Shown: positions 8,632 to 17,385 of the stretch, in pieces
Layout of the letters: the number at the start of each line of letters is the position of its first letter
Position numbering within the stretch: the stretch's first letter is position 1
Origin: Deltaproteobacteria bacterium
GTDB lineage: Bacteria; Desulfobacterota; Syntrophia; Syntrophales; UBA6807
Assembly: GCA_016935565.1 (NCBI GenBank)
Contig: JAFGQS010000079.1
Location: 1-35,023 of the forward strand
Direction of reading: 5' to 3'
DNA length: 35,023 nt
The notes under the pieces: generated by a model
Told to the model about the DNA's origin: nothing
What the model saw: only the letters and a program-made list of their open reading frames with translations
Databases searched by the model: none
Position numbers and translations under genes: made by a program

Positions 8632-11277
8632 CTATTCGGTTGAAAACTCCATCTTGAAAGAACCATCTTTGTTCAGATCAAGATGAACCTTTGATGGCAT
8701 ACCCTCTTCCGTCATATGCGACAGAATCTCCTGGGACATGCGTGGCATAATATTGCCGGTGAGAATGTAATCAATATTTCGTGCTCCCGTTTCTACTTCC
8801 GTACATCGGTCCGTGATCTGATCGATCACCGCAGGCGTATACACCAGTTCCATCTTATTGTTCTGCATAAGGCGATCAGCCAGTTTTTTCAGCTTCAGTC
8901 TGACGATACCTTTCATGGCATCACCCCGCAGCGTGTAAAACGGAATGGCAGTCATACGTGCCAGGAGGGCCGGTTTGAAATGTTGTGACAGAATAGGCCG
9001 GACGGCAGACATAACCACCTCATCAGGAAGCACTTCATCCCCCTGCGTCATTTCAGTGATGACGTCGGTGGCAAGGTTACTCGTGAGGAAAATAACCGTA
9101 TTTTTGAAATCAATGATTCGCCCCTCGCCATCTGACAGCATCCCCTTGTCGAAGACCTGATAGAACAGGTTCAGAACATCGGGATGTGCCTTTTCCACTT
9201 CATCAAGGAGGACCACCGAGTAAGGTTTCTGCCGCACTGCTTCGGTCAGCATCCCTCCCTCACCGTATCCAACATACCCCGGGGGAGACCCGATGAGACG
9301 GCTCACGGTGTGCTTCTCCTGAAATTCGCTCATATTGATGGTGATCACGGATCGTTCACCGCCGAAGAGAAGATCTGCAATGGTCAGTCCCGTCTCCGTT
9401 TTCCCCACGCCGGATGGACCGACGAGGAGAAAGATCCCCATGGGTTGCGCGGGGTCTTTCAGTCCCGACTTCGACGCCTTGATAACTTCACTGATCATTG
9501 CAAGGGCATGATCCTGTCCCTTTATTCTTTCTTTGAGCATATCTTCAAAATTGAGAATGTTTTGCGCCTGGTCACGTAATACCTTACCCAACGGAATCCC
9601 TGTCCAGTCGGAAACAACTTTGGCAATCACATCCGGATTGACCTCGATACGAATGAGCGGTTCATCTCCCTGCATTTTTTGCAAGGCTTTATCGGCCTTT
9701 TTCAGTTCCTTTTCCAGTTCCTTCTTTTTTTGCTTTTCTTCTTTCTCATCTCCCTGTTTATGCAGTTCATCTCTCAATTCAAGAACTTTATGAGCAGCCT
9801 CCTGTTCCTTCAGCCATCTGTCTCTAAGGTCGGCTGCCTCCCTTGTCAGGGTCTCGATTTTGTCCACTACCTCGGCTAACATGTCTTCATCAATCTTGAT
9901 TCCATTGAGACGATCTCTTTCAAGCGCCGCTTTCCCCCGTTCCAGTGCCTGGATACTGCGTTGCTTATCTTCCAGAACATCCGGCTTGGTGGTGAGATTT
10001 ATTTTTACCCTTGCACAACTGGTATCCAACAAATCAACGGCCTTATCCGGGAGAAACCGACCTGAAATATAACGGTCGGATAATTCAGCAGCCGCTGTTA
10101 TAGCATCGTCACGAACGACGACTTTGTGCGCCTTTTCATAGTTTTCCTTGAGGCCCCTCAAAATCAGTGTGGTCGTTTCCACACTCGGTTCTTCAAGTTT
10201 CACCGGTTGAAAACGCCGGGCAAGGGCAGGATCTTTTTCGATATATTTTTTATACTCGCTCCAGGTTGTTGCAGCCACGGTTCGGAGTTCACCTCTCGCC
10301 AGTGCAGGTTTCAGGAGATTTGCGGCATCACCACCTCCGGCTGAACCGCCCGCTCCGATCAGGGTATGCGCCTCATCGATAAAAAGAATGATCGGCTTTT
10401 CCGAGGCCTTCACTTCGTTGATCACGTTCTTGAGGCGGTTTTCAAATTCACCTTTGACACCCGCTCCGGCCTCAAGGAGACCCATATCCAGACTCAATAA
10501 ATTCACATCCCGCAATAAATCCGGAACGTCGCCTTCAACAATCCGCAATGCAAGCCCTTCCACAACGGCGGTCTTCCCCACGCCGGCTTCACCCACACAG
10601 ATGGGATTGTTTTTTCGACGTCGTGCCAGGATATCGATCATCTGGCGTATTTCATGATCTCTGCCAAACACCGGATCTATTTTTCCATCTCTGGCACGCT
10701 GGGTAAAATCCTGACAAAATCGGTTCAGTGCTGTCCCGTCACCGACAGGAGCCCGTTCTTCTCTTCCTGCTCCCTCCGCAGATGGGTCAGATGGCCCCGT
10801 CTCTTCTATGGAATGTTTTGTAATATTCCAGAATTGAGCTATCAGGGCCTCCCGCCCGATGCTTTTGAGAAGATCGACATATCGGCCTGAGGCAAAAAAG
10901 GTTGGTTTTGCCAGAAACGCGAGCAGAACAGCTCCCGAACGTATCGATTTCTCGCCGAGATCGATTGAAGCAATCATCCAGGCTTCCTGTACAAGTTCCA
11001 GAAGAAGGGGAGAAAAAACAGGTTTCGCGGCATTGCCGGTCTTAAACTCCTCCAGGGTTTCTTCCAGGGCTTTTTTAACCCTGCCTGATTCCATATCAAA
11101 CTGGCGGAGTATGAGTGGCCAGTCAGATTGTGGTTCATCAAGGAGTTTGACCAGAAAATGTTCAACCGTCACCTCATAATGTGTACGGGACACACAAAGG
11201 CCGGCGGCCGATTGAAGTATATTGGTGCAAAATTTGTTCAGATGAAGCAACAGGGATTTGATATCTACCGTTAACAT
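8632..11277 (-). CDS. tssH: ClpV-type AAA+ ATPase, T6SS sheath disassembly
   Basis: ClpV (TssH) is a cytoplasmic double-AAA+ unfoldase that strips contracted TssB/TssC sheath so that the subunits can be reused. The 881-residue product shows a ClpN-like N-domain (1-150), the first nucleotide-binding domain with Walker A GEAGVGKT (229-236) and Walker B-like IILFIDEAHTL, a charged coiled-coil middle domain, and the second nucleotide-binding domain with GPSGVGKT and VVLLDEVEKAHPDV. Length fits the family. I chose ATG 11277, preceded by AAGGAAG about 8 bases upstream; an in-frame GTG at 11313 would add 12 atypical residues that cover this ribosome site. It lies between tssG and vgrG on the same strand. 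Confidence 0.96.
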   Translation of the reverse strand: MLTVDIKSLLLHLNKFCTNILQSAAGLCVSRTHYEVTVEHFLVKLLDEPQSDWPLILRQFDMESGRVKKALEETLEEFKTGNAAKPVFSPLLLELVQEAWMIASIDLGEKSIRSGAVLLAFLAKPTFFASGRYVDLLKSIGREALIAQFWNITKHSIEETGPSDPSAEGAGREERAPVGDGTALNRFCQDFTQRARDGKIDPVFGRDHEIRQMIDILARRRKNNPICVGEAGVGKTAVVEGLALRIVEGDVPDLLRDVNLLSLDMGLLEAGAGVKGEFENRLKNVINEVKASEKPIILFIDEAHTLIGAGGSAGGGDAANLLKPALARGELRTVAATTWSEYKKYIEKDPALARRFQPVKLEEPSVETTTLILRGLKENYEKAHKVVVRDDAITAAAELSDRYISGRFLPDKAVDLLDTSCARVKINLTTKPDVLEDKQRSIQALERGKAALERDRLNGIKIDEDMLAEVVDKIETLTREAADLRDRWLKEQEAAHKVLELRDELHKQGDEKEEKQKKKELEKELKKADKALQKMQGDEPLIRIEVNPDVIAKVVSDWTGIPLGKVLRDQAQNILNFEDMLKERIKGQDHALAMISEVIKASKSGLKDPAQPMGIFLLVGPSGVGKTETGLTIADLLFGGERSVITINMSEFQEKHTVSRLIGSPPGYVGYGEGGMLTEAVRQKPYSVVLLDEVEKAHPDVLNLFYQVFDKGMLSDGEGRIIDFKNTVIFLTSNLATDVITEMTQGDEVLPDEVVMSAVRPILSQHFKPALLARMTAIPFYTLRGDAMKGIVRLKLKKLADRLMQNNKMELVYTPAVIDQITDRCTEVETGARNIDYILTGNIMPRMSQEILSHMTEEGMPSKVHLDLNKDGSFKMEFSTE

Positions 11278-11351
11278 GAGATTTCTTCCTTTCCAAAAAA
11301 GTTTAAAGTTCACACATGTCTTTACGACAGTGAACGATGTAACTTGAAATT

Positions 11352-12386
11352 TTAAATCGGAAAATCATTCGCGACCGGTTCCCGGAATGCGACACTCACA
11401 CCATAAGGATATTCTTTCTCAGAGAATATCCAGGTATCCCACCCAAGGCGAGACCAGTGTGAATCTCCCAGACAGACGGTCTTCACTTCCCTGGGACACA
11501 AACTCACTTCACTTTCCCAGGTGAGCGGTTTATCCAGATACAACCGGATTACCCGAGCCATCGTATTGAATTTTTGTGTATCCGGTAAGAATTCATGAAA
11601 AATATCGGCCTCAACGGGACCGATTACGATACGGAAAGCGCCCATACGATCACCGACTTCCTGCCCCACATAACTATCGACACCGAGATATCCTCCTGAT
11701 GCACCGAGAAGGAGGCGCTGATCCTCAGGAATGACTGCTTTCCGGGGAACACATTGTACAACATCCAGTGAGGGCATGTGCAGAATATCCGTCAGAAGCG
11801 TTTTCAACCCCAGTGCAGAGCGAGGGAATTGGGTAAAAAGTCCTACATAGGGAATCAGTGCCTGCACGTCAGGAATCTCGTGCCGGTGTTCTTCGATTCC
11901 GAGTCCGAGAAAACAGAATAGTCTTTCAAGATATACAGGGTCCTGCTCGTCTATAATCTTTATAAATTGTCTATACTTGCTCCAACACTGATAAAAGAGC
12001 CGGTAAAAAGGGGCATTGATAATATCCAGAAAATCACGGATGACGGTCACTTCCTGCAGCTTTTCATCGATGAGATCTTCCGTGTAAAAAGTAGGCAACG
12101 GTGAAGAAACCCCATAGAGGCCAAGGAAGGTAACCGTGAGTAAAAAATAGGGGGGGTCCTCTTGTATCTCTTCTATTAACGCAATGTCGGTATCGGGAAA
12201 ATTAAGAGATAATTGAGGCCTCACTCTGATTAATCGACCGATGGTTTCCTCATCAGGATTACCACCAAAGCTTTCGGACATCAGGCACCGCAGCATCCGA
12301 ATCGCCTGGACAAAAGAAAAGCGTTTTCCTTTCGTTACGATAGTCTCTTTTATGTCAAAGGTCTGTCGCCGACCCTGGGTGGCCAT
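11352..12386 (-). CDS. tssG: TssG baseplate protein
   Basis: TssG joins TssF and TssK to form the T6SS baseplate wedge on which the tail tube and sheath polymerise. The 344-residue product has family signatures: FSFVQAIRMLRCL near the start (about 23-35), VRPQLSLNFPDTDI (about 53-66), then FLGLYGVSSPLPTFYTEDLI (about 86-106), and the C-terminal LGDSHWSRLGWDTWIF segment. Length is normal. The gene overlaps the end of tssF by 37 bases, indicating translational coupling; GGAG lies about 10 bases before its ATG. Confidence 0.94.
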   Translation of the reverse strand: MATQGRRQTFDIKETIVTKGKRFSFVQAIRMLRCLMSESFGGNPDEETIGRLIRVRPQLSLNFPDTDIALIEEIQEDPPYFLLTVTFLGLYGVSSPLPTFYTEDLIDEKLQEVTVIRDFLDIINAPFYRLFYQCWSKYRQFIKIIDEQDPVYLERLFCFLGLGIEEHRHEIPDVQALIPYVGLFTQFPRSALGLKTLLTDILHMPSLDVVQCVPRKAVIPEDQRLLLGASGGYLGVDSYVGQEVGDRMGAFRIVIGPVEADIFHEFLPDTQKFNTMARVIRLYLDKPLTWESEVSLCPREVKTVCLGDSHWSRLGWDTWIFSEKEYPYGVSVAFREPVANDFPI

Positions 12387-14083
12387 GAATATTTTTCTCC
12401 CGTTGTGCTTTCTTCAATCACCAGGTGAGTATAGCTGTTCATACTGCTGTATACACCAAAAAAGTAGTCCATAACTGATCCGAAAAGGAACATATCTCCC
12501 GGTGACGCAAAGTAGTCCTGCCGAAGTTTCATTCGTATCTCCCGACCCCGCATCATATATCCCGAAACCAGACGATCAACGGGCATTGTTTGAACATCGA
12601 TAATTCCGTCAATGCGCCTCGTATTGGCAGCTATTTTCGTCCTGTCACGTCCTTCCGGAAAAACATAGAGACGTAACAGCTCTCTGATGTTATCTCTGTC
12701 TGCAAGAGACAGATAATTCAACGAAAGATGAGACAGAAAATGCCACAGCATATTGCTTCCTATTGGAGGCTGAATGGGAGCTGTCGGTGGCAAGATATTT
12801 CTGAATTCCATAAGTTCCGGTGATGTCTCCGTCGGTTGTGATATGTCCCCAAGCTGTATGTTTTCCGGCAGAGATGCATTGGTACAGCGCAGTGAGATAG
12901 AGAGGGTCTCGGAAGCAGAAAGTTCTGCCCAGGGCGGATAGGTCAAGCTCACGTATACTTCAGCTAATTGACTGATCTGAGAATTCTTCCAGGCAACATT
13001 ATAAACAGGAACCTCCTGCTGCTGCTGGCCAAAAAATGCAAACGGCATGTATTCCCGATGCTCAACAGTGCCCTGCACCAACCCTGTAATACTGTCTATG
13101 GAATATACTTGATAGTGTCCGTCCCGTCTGGTCGTCGGCCTTACACGATATTCCGTTTGCTGATGGTTGACCATGATCGGATCTGCGTCATGGGAGAAAA
13201 TATTAACAGCCGATGATACGAAGAGGACAAAGTTATTCGTTTGTATACGAGGGTGAGCGATCGGAATATTACTCAGTTCGAAAATAATATCAAATGCCGA
13301 CCCATCTCCTTTGTTGTACCATTTATCCAGACCGGTCAGATCAATAAAGAGAAATTTTTCGGGCAATACAAAATATTCCTGCAACAGCCGATAACCGGGG
13401 AACGATTGGCCGGGATACGGAAACAGTGCTTCTTCAGAAGAGAAACCCGCCGGCACAACTGCATCCGGCGAAAGCTCCATAGACTCGCCACCTTCCGAAG
13501 GCCTGATAATGATTCTTCTCACACAGCGGTTGAGCAAAAAATAGATATTTGATGCCTGAGAATATTCCCCGCCCAGGAAAAAGCGTATCTTTGGAACATT
13601 CCAGTTCGACAGGCTCATGCCTGCAAGTCGGAGTCTGAGGCGAATACTGGTCGGGCTTCCCGGACTTTCAATGAGCTCGGCACTATCAAGCACCAAGGGA
13701 TGTATATCCAAATCACAACACGTTTGAAATTTACACGATGTTCCCTCTACCGGAATGGAAGCAATTTCGATTCCCGATGGAATTACCATGCTCTCTTTCA
13801 GACCCGCTTTCGGTGTGAATGCAATCATCGTCGTGGCAGGAATCGGGCGAATGTAATGGGGAAAGATAAGCTGAAGCAAGCCATGGATAATCTCGGGAAA
13901 TTCATCATCCAGTTTCTGGCGAAGCATTCCTGCCAGAAAAGCAACCCCTTCCATGAGTCTCTCAACATCGGGGTCGGAAGTCTTTCCACTGAGCATGGGG
14001 GCCAGGGCGGGATGAACTTTGGAAAATTCCCTGGCCAGTTCTTTCAGATGAAAGAGTTCCTGCTGGTAATAACGGTTGAACAT
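12350..14083 (-). CDS. tssF: TssF baseplate protein
   Basis: TssF is the large baseplate wedge subunit of the T6SS, acting in a 2:1 complex with TssG at the cytoplasmic face. The 577-residue product opens with the conserved YYQQELFHLKELAREFSK motif, then the diagnostic DPDVERLMEGVAFLAG and FPEIIHGLLQLIFPHYIRP segments (about 37-80), which identify the family. The remainder is beta-rich with a C-terminal GDMFLFGSVMDYFFGVYSSMNSY strand region. Length is as expected. tssG starts inside its 3' end. Confidence 0.96.
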   Translation of the reverse strand: MFNRYYQQELFHLKELAREFSKVHPALAPMLSGKTSDPDVERLMEGVAFLAGMLRQKLDDEFPEIIHGLLQLIFPHYIRPIPATTMIAFTPKAGLKESMVIPSGIEIASIPVEGTSCKFQTCCDLDIHPLVLDSAELIESPGSPTSIRLRLRLAGMSLSNWNVPKIRFFLGGEYSQASNIYFLLNRCVRRIIIRPSEGGESMELSPDAVVPAGFSSEEALFPYPGQSFPGYRLLQEYFVLPEKFLFIDLTGLDKWYNKGDGSAFDIIFELSNIPIAHPRIQTNNFVLFVSSAVNIFSHDADPIMVNHQQTEYRVRPTTRRDGHYQVYSIDSITGLVQGTVEHREYMPFAFFGQQQQEVPVYNVAWKNSQISQLAEVYVSLTYPPWAELSASETLSISLRCTNASLPENIQLGDISQPTETSPELMEFRNILPPTAPIQPPIGSNMLWHFLSHLSLNYLSLADRDNIRELLRLYVFPEGRDRTKIAANTRRIDGIIDVQTMPVDRLVSGYMMRGREIRMKLRQDYFASPGDMFLFGSVMDYFFGVYSSMNSYTHLVIEESTTGEKYSWPPRVGDRPLT

Positions 14084-14170
14084 AACCTACCATTTCAGTT
14101 TTGTATACGTATAAATTACCGCTGCATTTCCCGGAGACTGCAGTAAATAAAAGACATAGGGGACATCCGG

Positions 14171-14590
14171 TCACACATGATCTTTGATATTTATTTTTCC
14201 ACCGGCGTCAACCACCGTTTCAAACGTAACGGGAACATTTTCTTCCCCGGATAGCCTGGCATCTATTTCAAAACGGAGTGCCAACAAATCGTCCTCTTGC
14301 GGAACAAAACTGCAACGAACCTTCGTTAACCGCGGTTCATATTTCTCAACGACATGTTTAATAATGCGTTCTATCTCATGAGTTGCACCTGAGGAAAAGA
14401 CCCCCGGCAGATCCGTAAAATCGGGAATTCCGTAATCATCGGCAATTGGTGTACTACCCTGCTTGGTATTGAGAACCCTTTGCAGGTGGTCCATGATTGA
14501 ATCGATCCGCCGCGCCGTATCGTGGCCCTCCCGTCGATCCGGGTCTTTTGCCATATTACCGATACGTTCCAATAGTCTTTCGTCACGCAT
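14171..14590 (-). CDS. tssE: TssE, gp25-like baseplate protein
   Basis: TssE is the phage gp25 homologue of the T6SS baseplate; it nucleates sheath assembly. The 139-residue product has the usual N-terminal RLLERIG helix, a DYGIPDFTDLPG segment (about 52-63) and IERIIKHVVEKYEPRL (about 74-89), where the conserved Glu-Pro-Arg-Leu motif lies, followed by beta strands (LALRFEIDARL). Length is typical. It is separated from hcp by 153 noncoding bases and from tssF by 87. Confidence 0.93.
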   Translation of the reverse strand: MRDERLLERIGNMAKDPDRREGHDTARRIDSIMDHLQRVLNTKQGSTPIADDYGIPDFTDLPGVFSSGATHEIERIIKHVVEKYEPRLTKVRCSFVPQEDDLLALRFEIDARLSGEENVPVTFETVVDAGGKINIKDHV

Positions 14591-14601
14591 AATTCATTCT
14601 T

Positions 14602-14742
14602 GGCTCAGGGCAAAAGGCTAACGGTTAAAGGTTCTTTCCCCTTGTTTTTTAAACGACACCGTTCCACAACCGGCACTGCAAGGCCAAGGGCACGGATATG
14701 ATATCAATCCCTGCGTCTTGAGCCTTGTGCCTTTAGCCTGAG
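14602..14742. repeat. imperfect inverted repeat between hcp and tssE
   Basis: The hcp-tssE gap holds an arm beginning GGCTCAGGGCAAAAGGCTAA (about 14602-14621) and a roughly complementary arm GAGCCTTGTGCCTTTAGCC just after the hcp stop (about 14720-14742), with G/C-rich sequence between. It is an unusually long spacer for this compact operon and might form RNA structure that stabilises or partly terminates hcp mRNA. The base pairing is imperfect and the role is inference. Confidence 0.4.
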
Positions 14743-14743
14743 T

Positions 14744-15232
14744 TTATTCCTTCGGTGCTTTCCAGGAATCTTCGGCCTCAATACCATCAGGCTGCCACGT
14801 CCAGATTATCTTTTCATAAGTGAACGAAACTTTTTCCATATGTTTGTATGGTTCGTTTGATGGGATAAAAGTTTCAGGATAGAAAGACTCTATGGACACA
14901 ATAATGGCATTCTGAAGCTTTGTGGTAAAGTATTTCTCTTCCGTTCCGGTCGGACTGATACGGTAAAAATCGAGTACAACTTCGCTGAGCTGTTCTCCGC
15001 TTGTCAGTGCCTGACAAAGCTTCGGCGAGCTCTTATCCATTTCTTTGGTTATTGTCATCGGCAGATGGATTCGTTTCCCCGTGGGGAGACCCGAATGCGT
15101 ATCACGGGGTATTTCAATATGGTGATTAAGGGCATATACCAGTATTGTTCCTTCACGACCTTTAATATCACATGAACCCTCGATTTTACCCTGATTCTTC
15201 CCGGTTAATGACAGATGAGACGGCATTGACAT
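14744..15232 (-). CDS. hcp: Hcp tube protein
   Basis: Hcp (TssD) forms stacked hexameric rings making the inner tube that is propelled out of the cell. The 162-residue product carries the family layout: a first strand (HLSLTGKNQGKIEGSC), the central LVYALNHHIEIPRDTHSGLPTG loop (about 32-53) with the conserved GxxxGKR-type motif, and a C-terminal KVSFTYEKIIWTW strand (about 135-147). The ATG at 15232 is chosen because AGGAGG stands 8 bases upstream; an earlier in-frame ATG (15274) would add 14 residues without a ribosome site. No toxin extension is fused to it. Confidence 0.96.
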   Translation of the reverse strand: MSMPSHLSLTGKNQGKIEGSCDIKGREGTILVYALNHHIEIPRDTHSGLPTGKRIHLPMTITKEMDKSSPKLCQALTSGEQLSEVVLDFYRISPTGTEEKYFTTKLQNAIIVSIESFYPETFIPSNEPYKHMEKVSFTYEKIIWTWQPDGIEAEDSWKAPKE

Positions 15233-15337
15233 GATTCTATCCTCCTTTTTAATAGTATATATTACAATTTTCAACGATCAGCATTGAGCAACACAGGTAG
15301 AGTTAGTGATCTGCTGCTCGCTGCTGATTTCCCATAA

Positions 15338-16822
15338 TCAATCTTTGTCCAGTTTTCCTACAAGCGAGAGGGTAAATGATGCACCCATATACTTAAAGTG
15401 GGGACGGACTTTCAGTGATACTCTGTACCAGCCGGGATCCCCTTCAACATCGGAGACAGTGATTTCCGCCTGTCTCAGCGGTCTCCTGCTCCTGACACCG
15501 GGAGATGGATTGTCCTGGTCTGCAACGTACTGGCGTATCCAGATGTTCAGTTCCCGTTCAAGATCACCCCGTTCCTTCCATGTCCCAATATTTTCCCTTT
15601 GAATTACCTTAATATAATGAGCCAGACGACTCACAACAAAGGTGTAGGGCAACTGGGTTCCAAGCTTATAATTCAACTCAGCCTGTTTTCCCTCTTTACT
15701 GGTACCGAATGTCTTGGGTTTTTGAACTGAATTGGCGGAGAAAAAGGCGGCATTGTCACTCCCCTTTCGCATTGTCAGCGCTATGAAACCTTCTTCAGCC
15801 AGTTCAAATTCTCTCCGCTCCGACACAAGAATTTCAGTGGGAATTTTTGTTTGCAATTCACCCATTGCCTCATACTGGTACATGGGAAGATCCTCAACAG
15901 CTCCGCCTCCCTGGGGTCCGATTATGTTGGCGCACCAGCGATACTTGGCAAAGCTGTCCATAATCCGAGTCGCAAATGCAAAAGCGGCATTACCCCATAA
16001 AAAAGTATCATTACCTTCCGACACGTCTTCATTATAATTAAAACTCTTGACCGGTTGTGTATCCTGTCGGTAGGGAAGACGCAGGAGAAAATGTGGCAGT
16101 GTGAGCGCGACATTCCGCGCATCCTCTGACTCTCTAAACGATTGCCATTTGATATACTGGGGTCCTTCGAAAATTGCCTTCATATCTTTCAGGTTCGGCA
16201 GATCGGAAAATTCCTCGAGGCCAAAAAAGCCGGGACCTGCAGCGGCAACAAAAGGGGCATGTGACATGGTGGCCACACTTGCCAGATTCTGCATCAACTT
16301 GATATCCTGCGGACCGGGACCAAATTCGTAATTTCCAACAAGAAGACCGTATGGTTTTCCACCGAACTGTCCGTATTCCTGAGTGTATGACAATCGGTAA
16401 AGCCCTGATTTCGTGATCTCGGGAGCATCTTCAAAGTCATCCAGCAGGTCTGTCTTATTGACGTTTAAGATCTCGACCTTGATATTTTCTCGAAAATCAG
16501 CACGATCAATCATGAATTTCAGTGACCGCCAGGCAGATTCCAGTTTCTGGTAATCCTCATTATGCAGGATCGAATCCACCTGTACTGACAATTTTCGATC
16601 GAGCTCGCCGATCATTTCATCCACCAGAGCCTGGCTGATCTTGACTCCTTCACGCCCCGGTTTGAGCAATTCATCGATAAAGGCCTGAACACCCTGTTTC
16701 GTTATCGTATAGGCTTCGTCGGTTGGTTTCAGTTTCGTCGCCTGCACAATATCATCCAGAAGTGTCGGTTCCTCAACAACCTGAGCCTCTTTCTGGGATA
16801 CTTCTTTTTTTTCTTCAGCCAT
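15338..16822 (-). CDS. tssC: TssC, large sheath subunit (VipB)
   Basis: TssC pairs with TssB to build the contractile sheath around the Hcp tube. The 494-residue product shows the classic order: LQVDSILHNEDYQKLESAWRSL-like segment (about 78-98, here VQVDSILH), YGLLVGNYEFGPGPQD (about 158-173), APFVAAAGPGFFG (about 188-200), WGNAAFAFATRIMDSFAKYRWC (about 275-297), IIGPQGGGAVEDLP, and the C-terminal DNPSPGVRSRRPLRQAEITV and PHFKYMGASFTLSLV. Length matches the family. AGGAGG lies about 8 bases upstream of the ATG; tssB ends 12 bases before it. Confidence 0.97.
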   Translation of the reverse strand: MAEEKKEVSQKEAQVVEEPTLLDDIVQATKLKPTDEAYTITKQGVQAFIDELLKPGREGVKISQALVDEMIGELDRKLSVQVDSILHNEDYQKLESAWRSLKFMIDRADFRENIKVEILNVNKTDLLDDFEDAPEITKSGLYRLSYTQEYGQFGGKPYGLLVGNYEFGPGPQDIKLMQNLASVATMSHAPFVAAAGPGFFGLEEFSDLPNLKDMKAIFEGPQYIKWQSFRESEDARNVALTLPHFLLRLPYRQDTQPVKSFNYNEDVSEGNDTFLWGNAAFAFATRIMDSFAKYRWCANIIGPQGGGAVEDLPMYQYEAMGELQTKIPTEILVSERREFELAEEGFIALTMRKGSDNAAFFSANSVQKPKTFGTSKEGKQAELNYKLGTQLPYTFVVSRLAHYIKVIQRENIGTWKERGDLERELNIWIRQYVADQDNPSPGVRSRRPLRQAEITVSDVEGDPGWYRVSLKVRPHFKYMGASFTLSLVGKLDKD

Positions 16823-16834
16823 AATATTTCCTCC

Positions 16835-17320
16835 TTAGTCTTCTATGCCGAGTTCCTTGAGGAGACGAGCCCGGGTTCCCTCATCCTGGACCAGTTCCTG
16901 AATTTTCTTTCTGAATTTAGGCACATTTCCTAAGGGTCCCTTCAAAGCTTTGAGTGCATCTCTCAAATCAATCAATTTTTTAAGTTCCGGAACTTTTTGT
17001 ACAATAACATCGGGATCGAAATCCTTCATACTCTGAAAGTCCAAATCAACGGTTAACTGGGCATCAGGGTCATCAGACAGGGAGCTTTTCACATTCGTTG
17101 TCAATCGTACATTTTGTGCCTTGAGAACATCATCCATATTATCTTTATCAACATTGATCGTCTTGCGGTTTTCGACCGGCGTTTCATCATCTCTCAAGGT
17201 AAAATCTCCCATAACCAGTACCTTTAAGGGAAGTTCTACCTCTTCTTTTGCATCCCCCGTCGCCGGCTTATATACAATATTGACACGTTCCTTGGGAGCA
17301 ACCGAACCTTCTTTAGCCAT
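16835..17320 (-). CDS. tssB: TssB, small sheath subunit (VipA)
   Basis: TssB is the small contractile sheath subunit that interdigitates with TssC. The 161-residue product contains the family motifs PLKVLVMGDFTLRDDETPVENRKTINVDKDN (about 28-58, split here by ordinary variation), DLDFQSMKDFDPDVIVQKVPEL (about 92-113) and LVDLRDALKALKGPLGN-like sequence (about 117-133, here LIDLRDALKALKG). An AAAGGAGG ribosome site sits just upstream. Spacing to tssC is 12 bases, consistent with stoichiometric co-expression. Confidence 0.96.
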   Translation of the reverse strand: MAKEGSVAPKERVNIVYKPATGDAKEEVELPLKVLVMGDFTLRDDETPVENRKTINVDKDNMDDVLKAQNVRLTTNVKSSLSDDPDAQLTVDLDFQSMKDFDPDVIVQKVPELKKLIDLRDALKALKGPLGNVPKFRKKIQELVQDEGTRARLLKELGIED

Positions 17321-17385
17321 GATCTACCTCCTTTTCATATCTTTAAATTGTTAATGAAAAAATTGAAAGTTTCTTTTTCTTAAAT

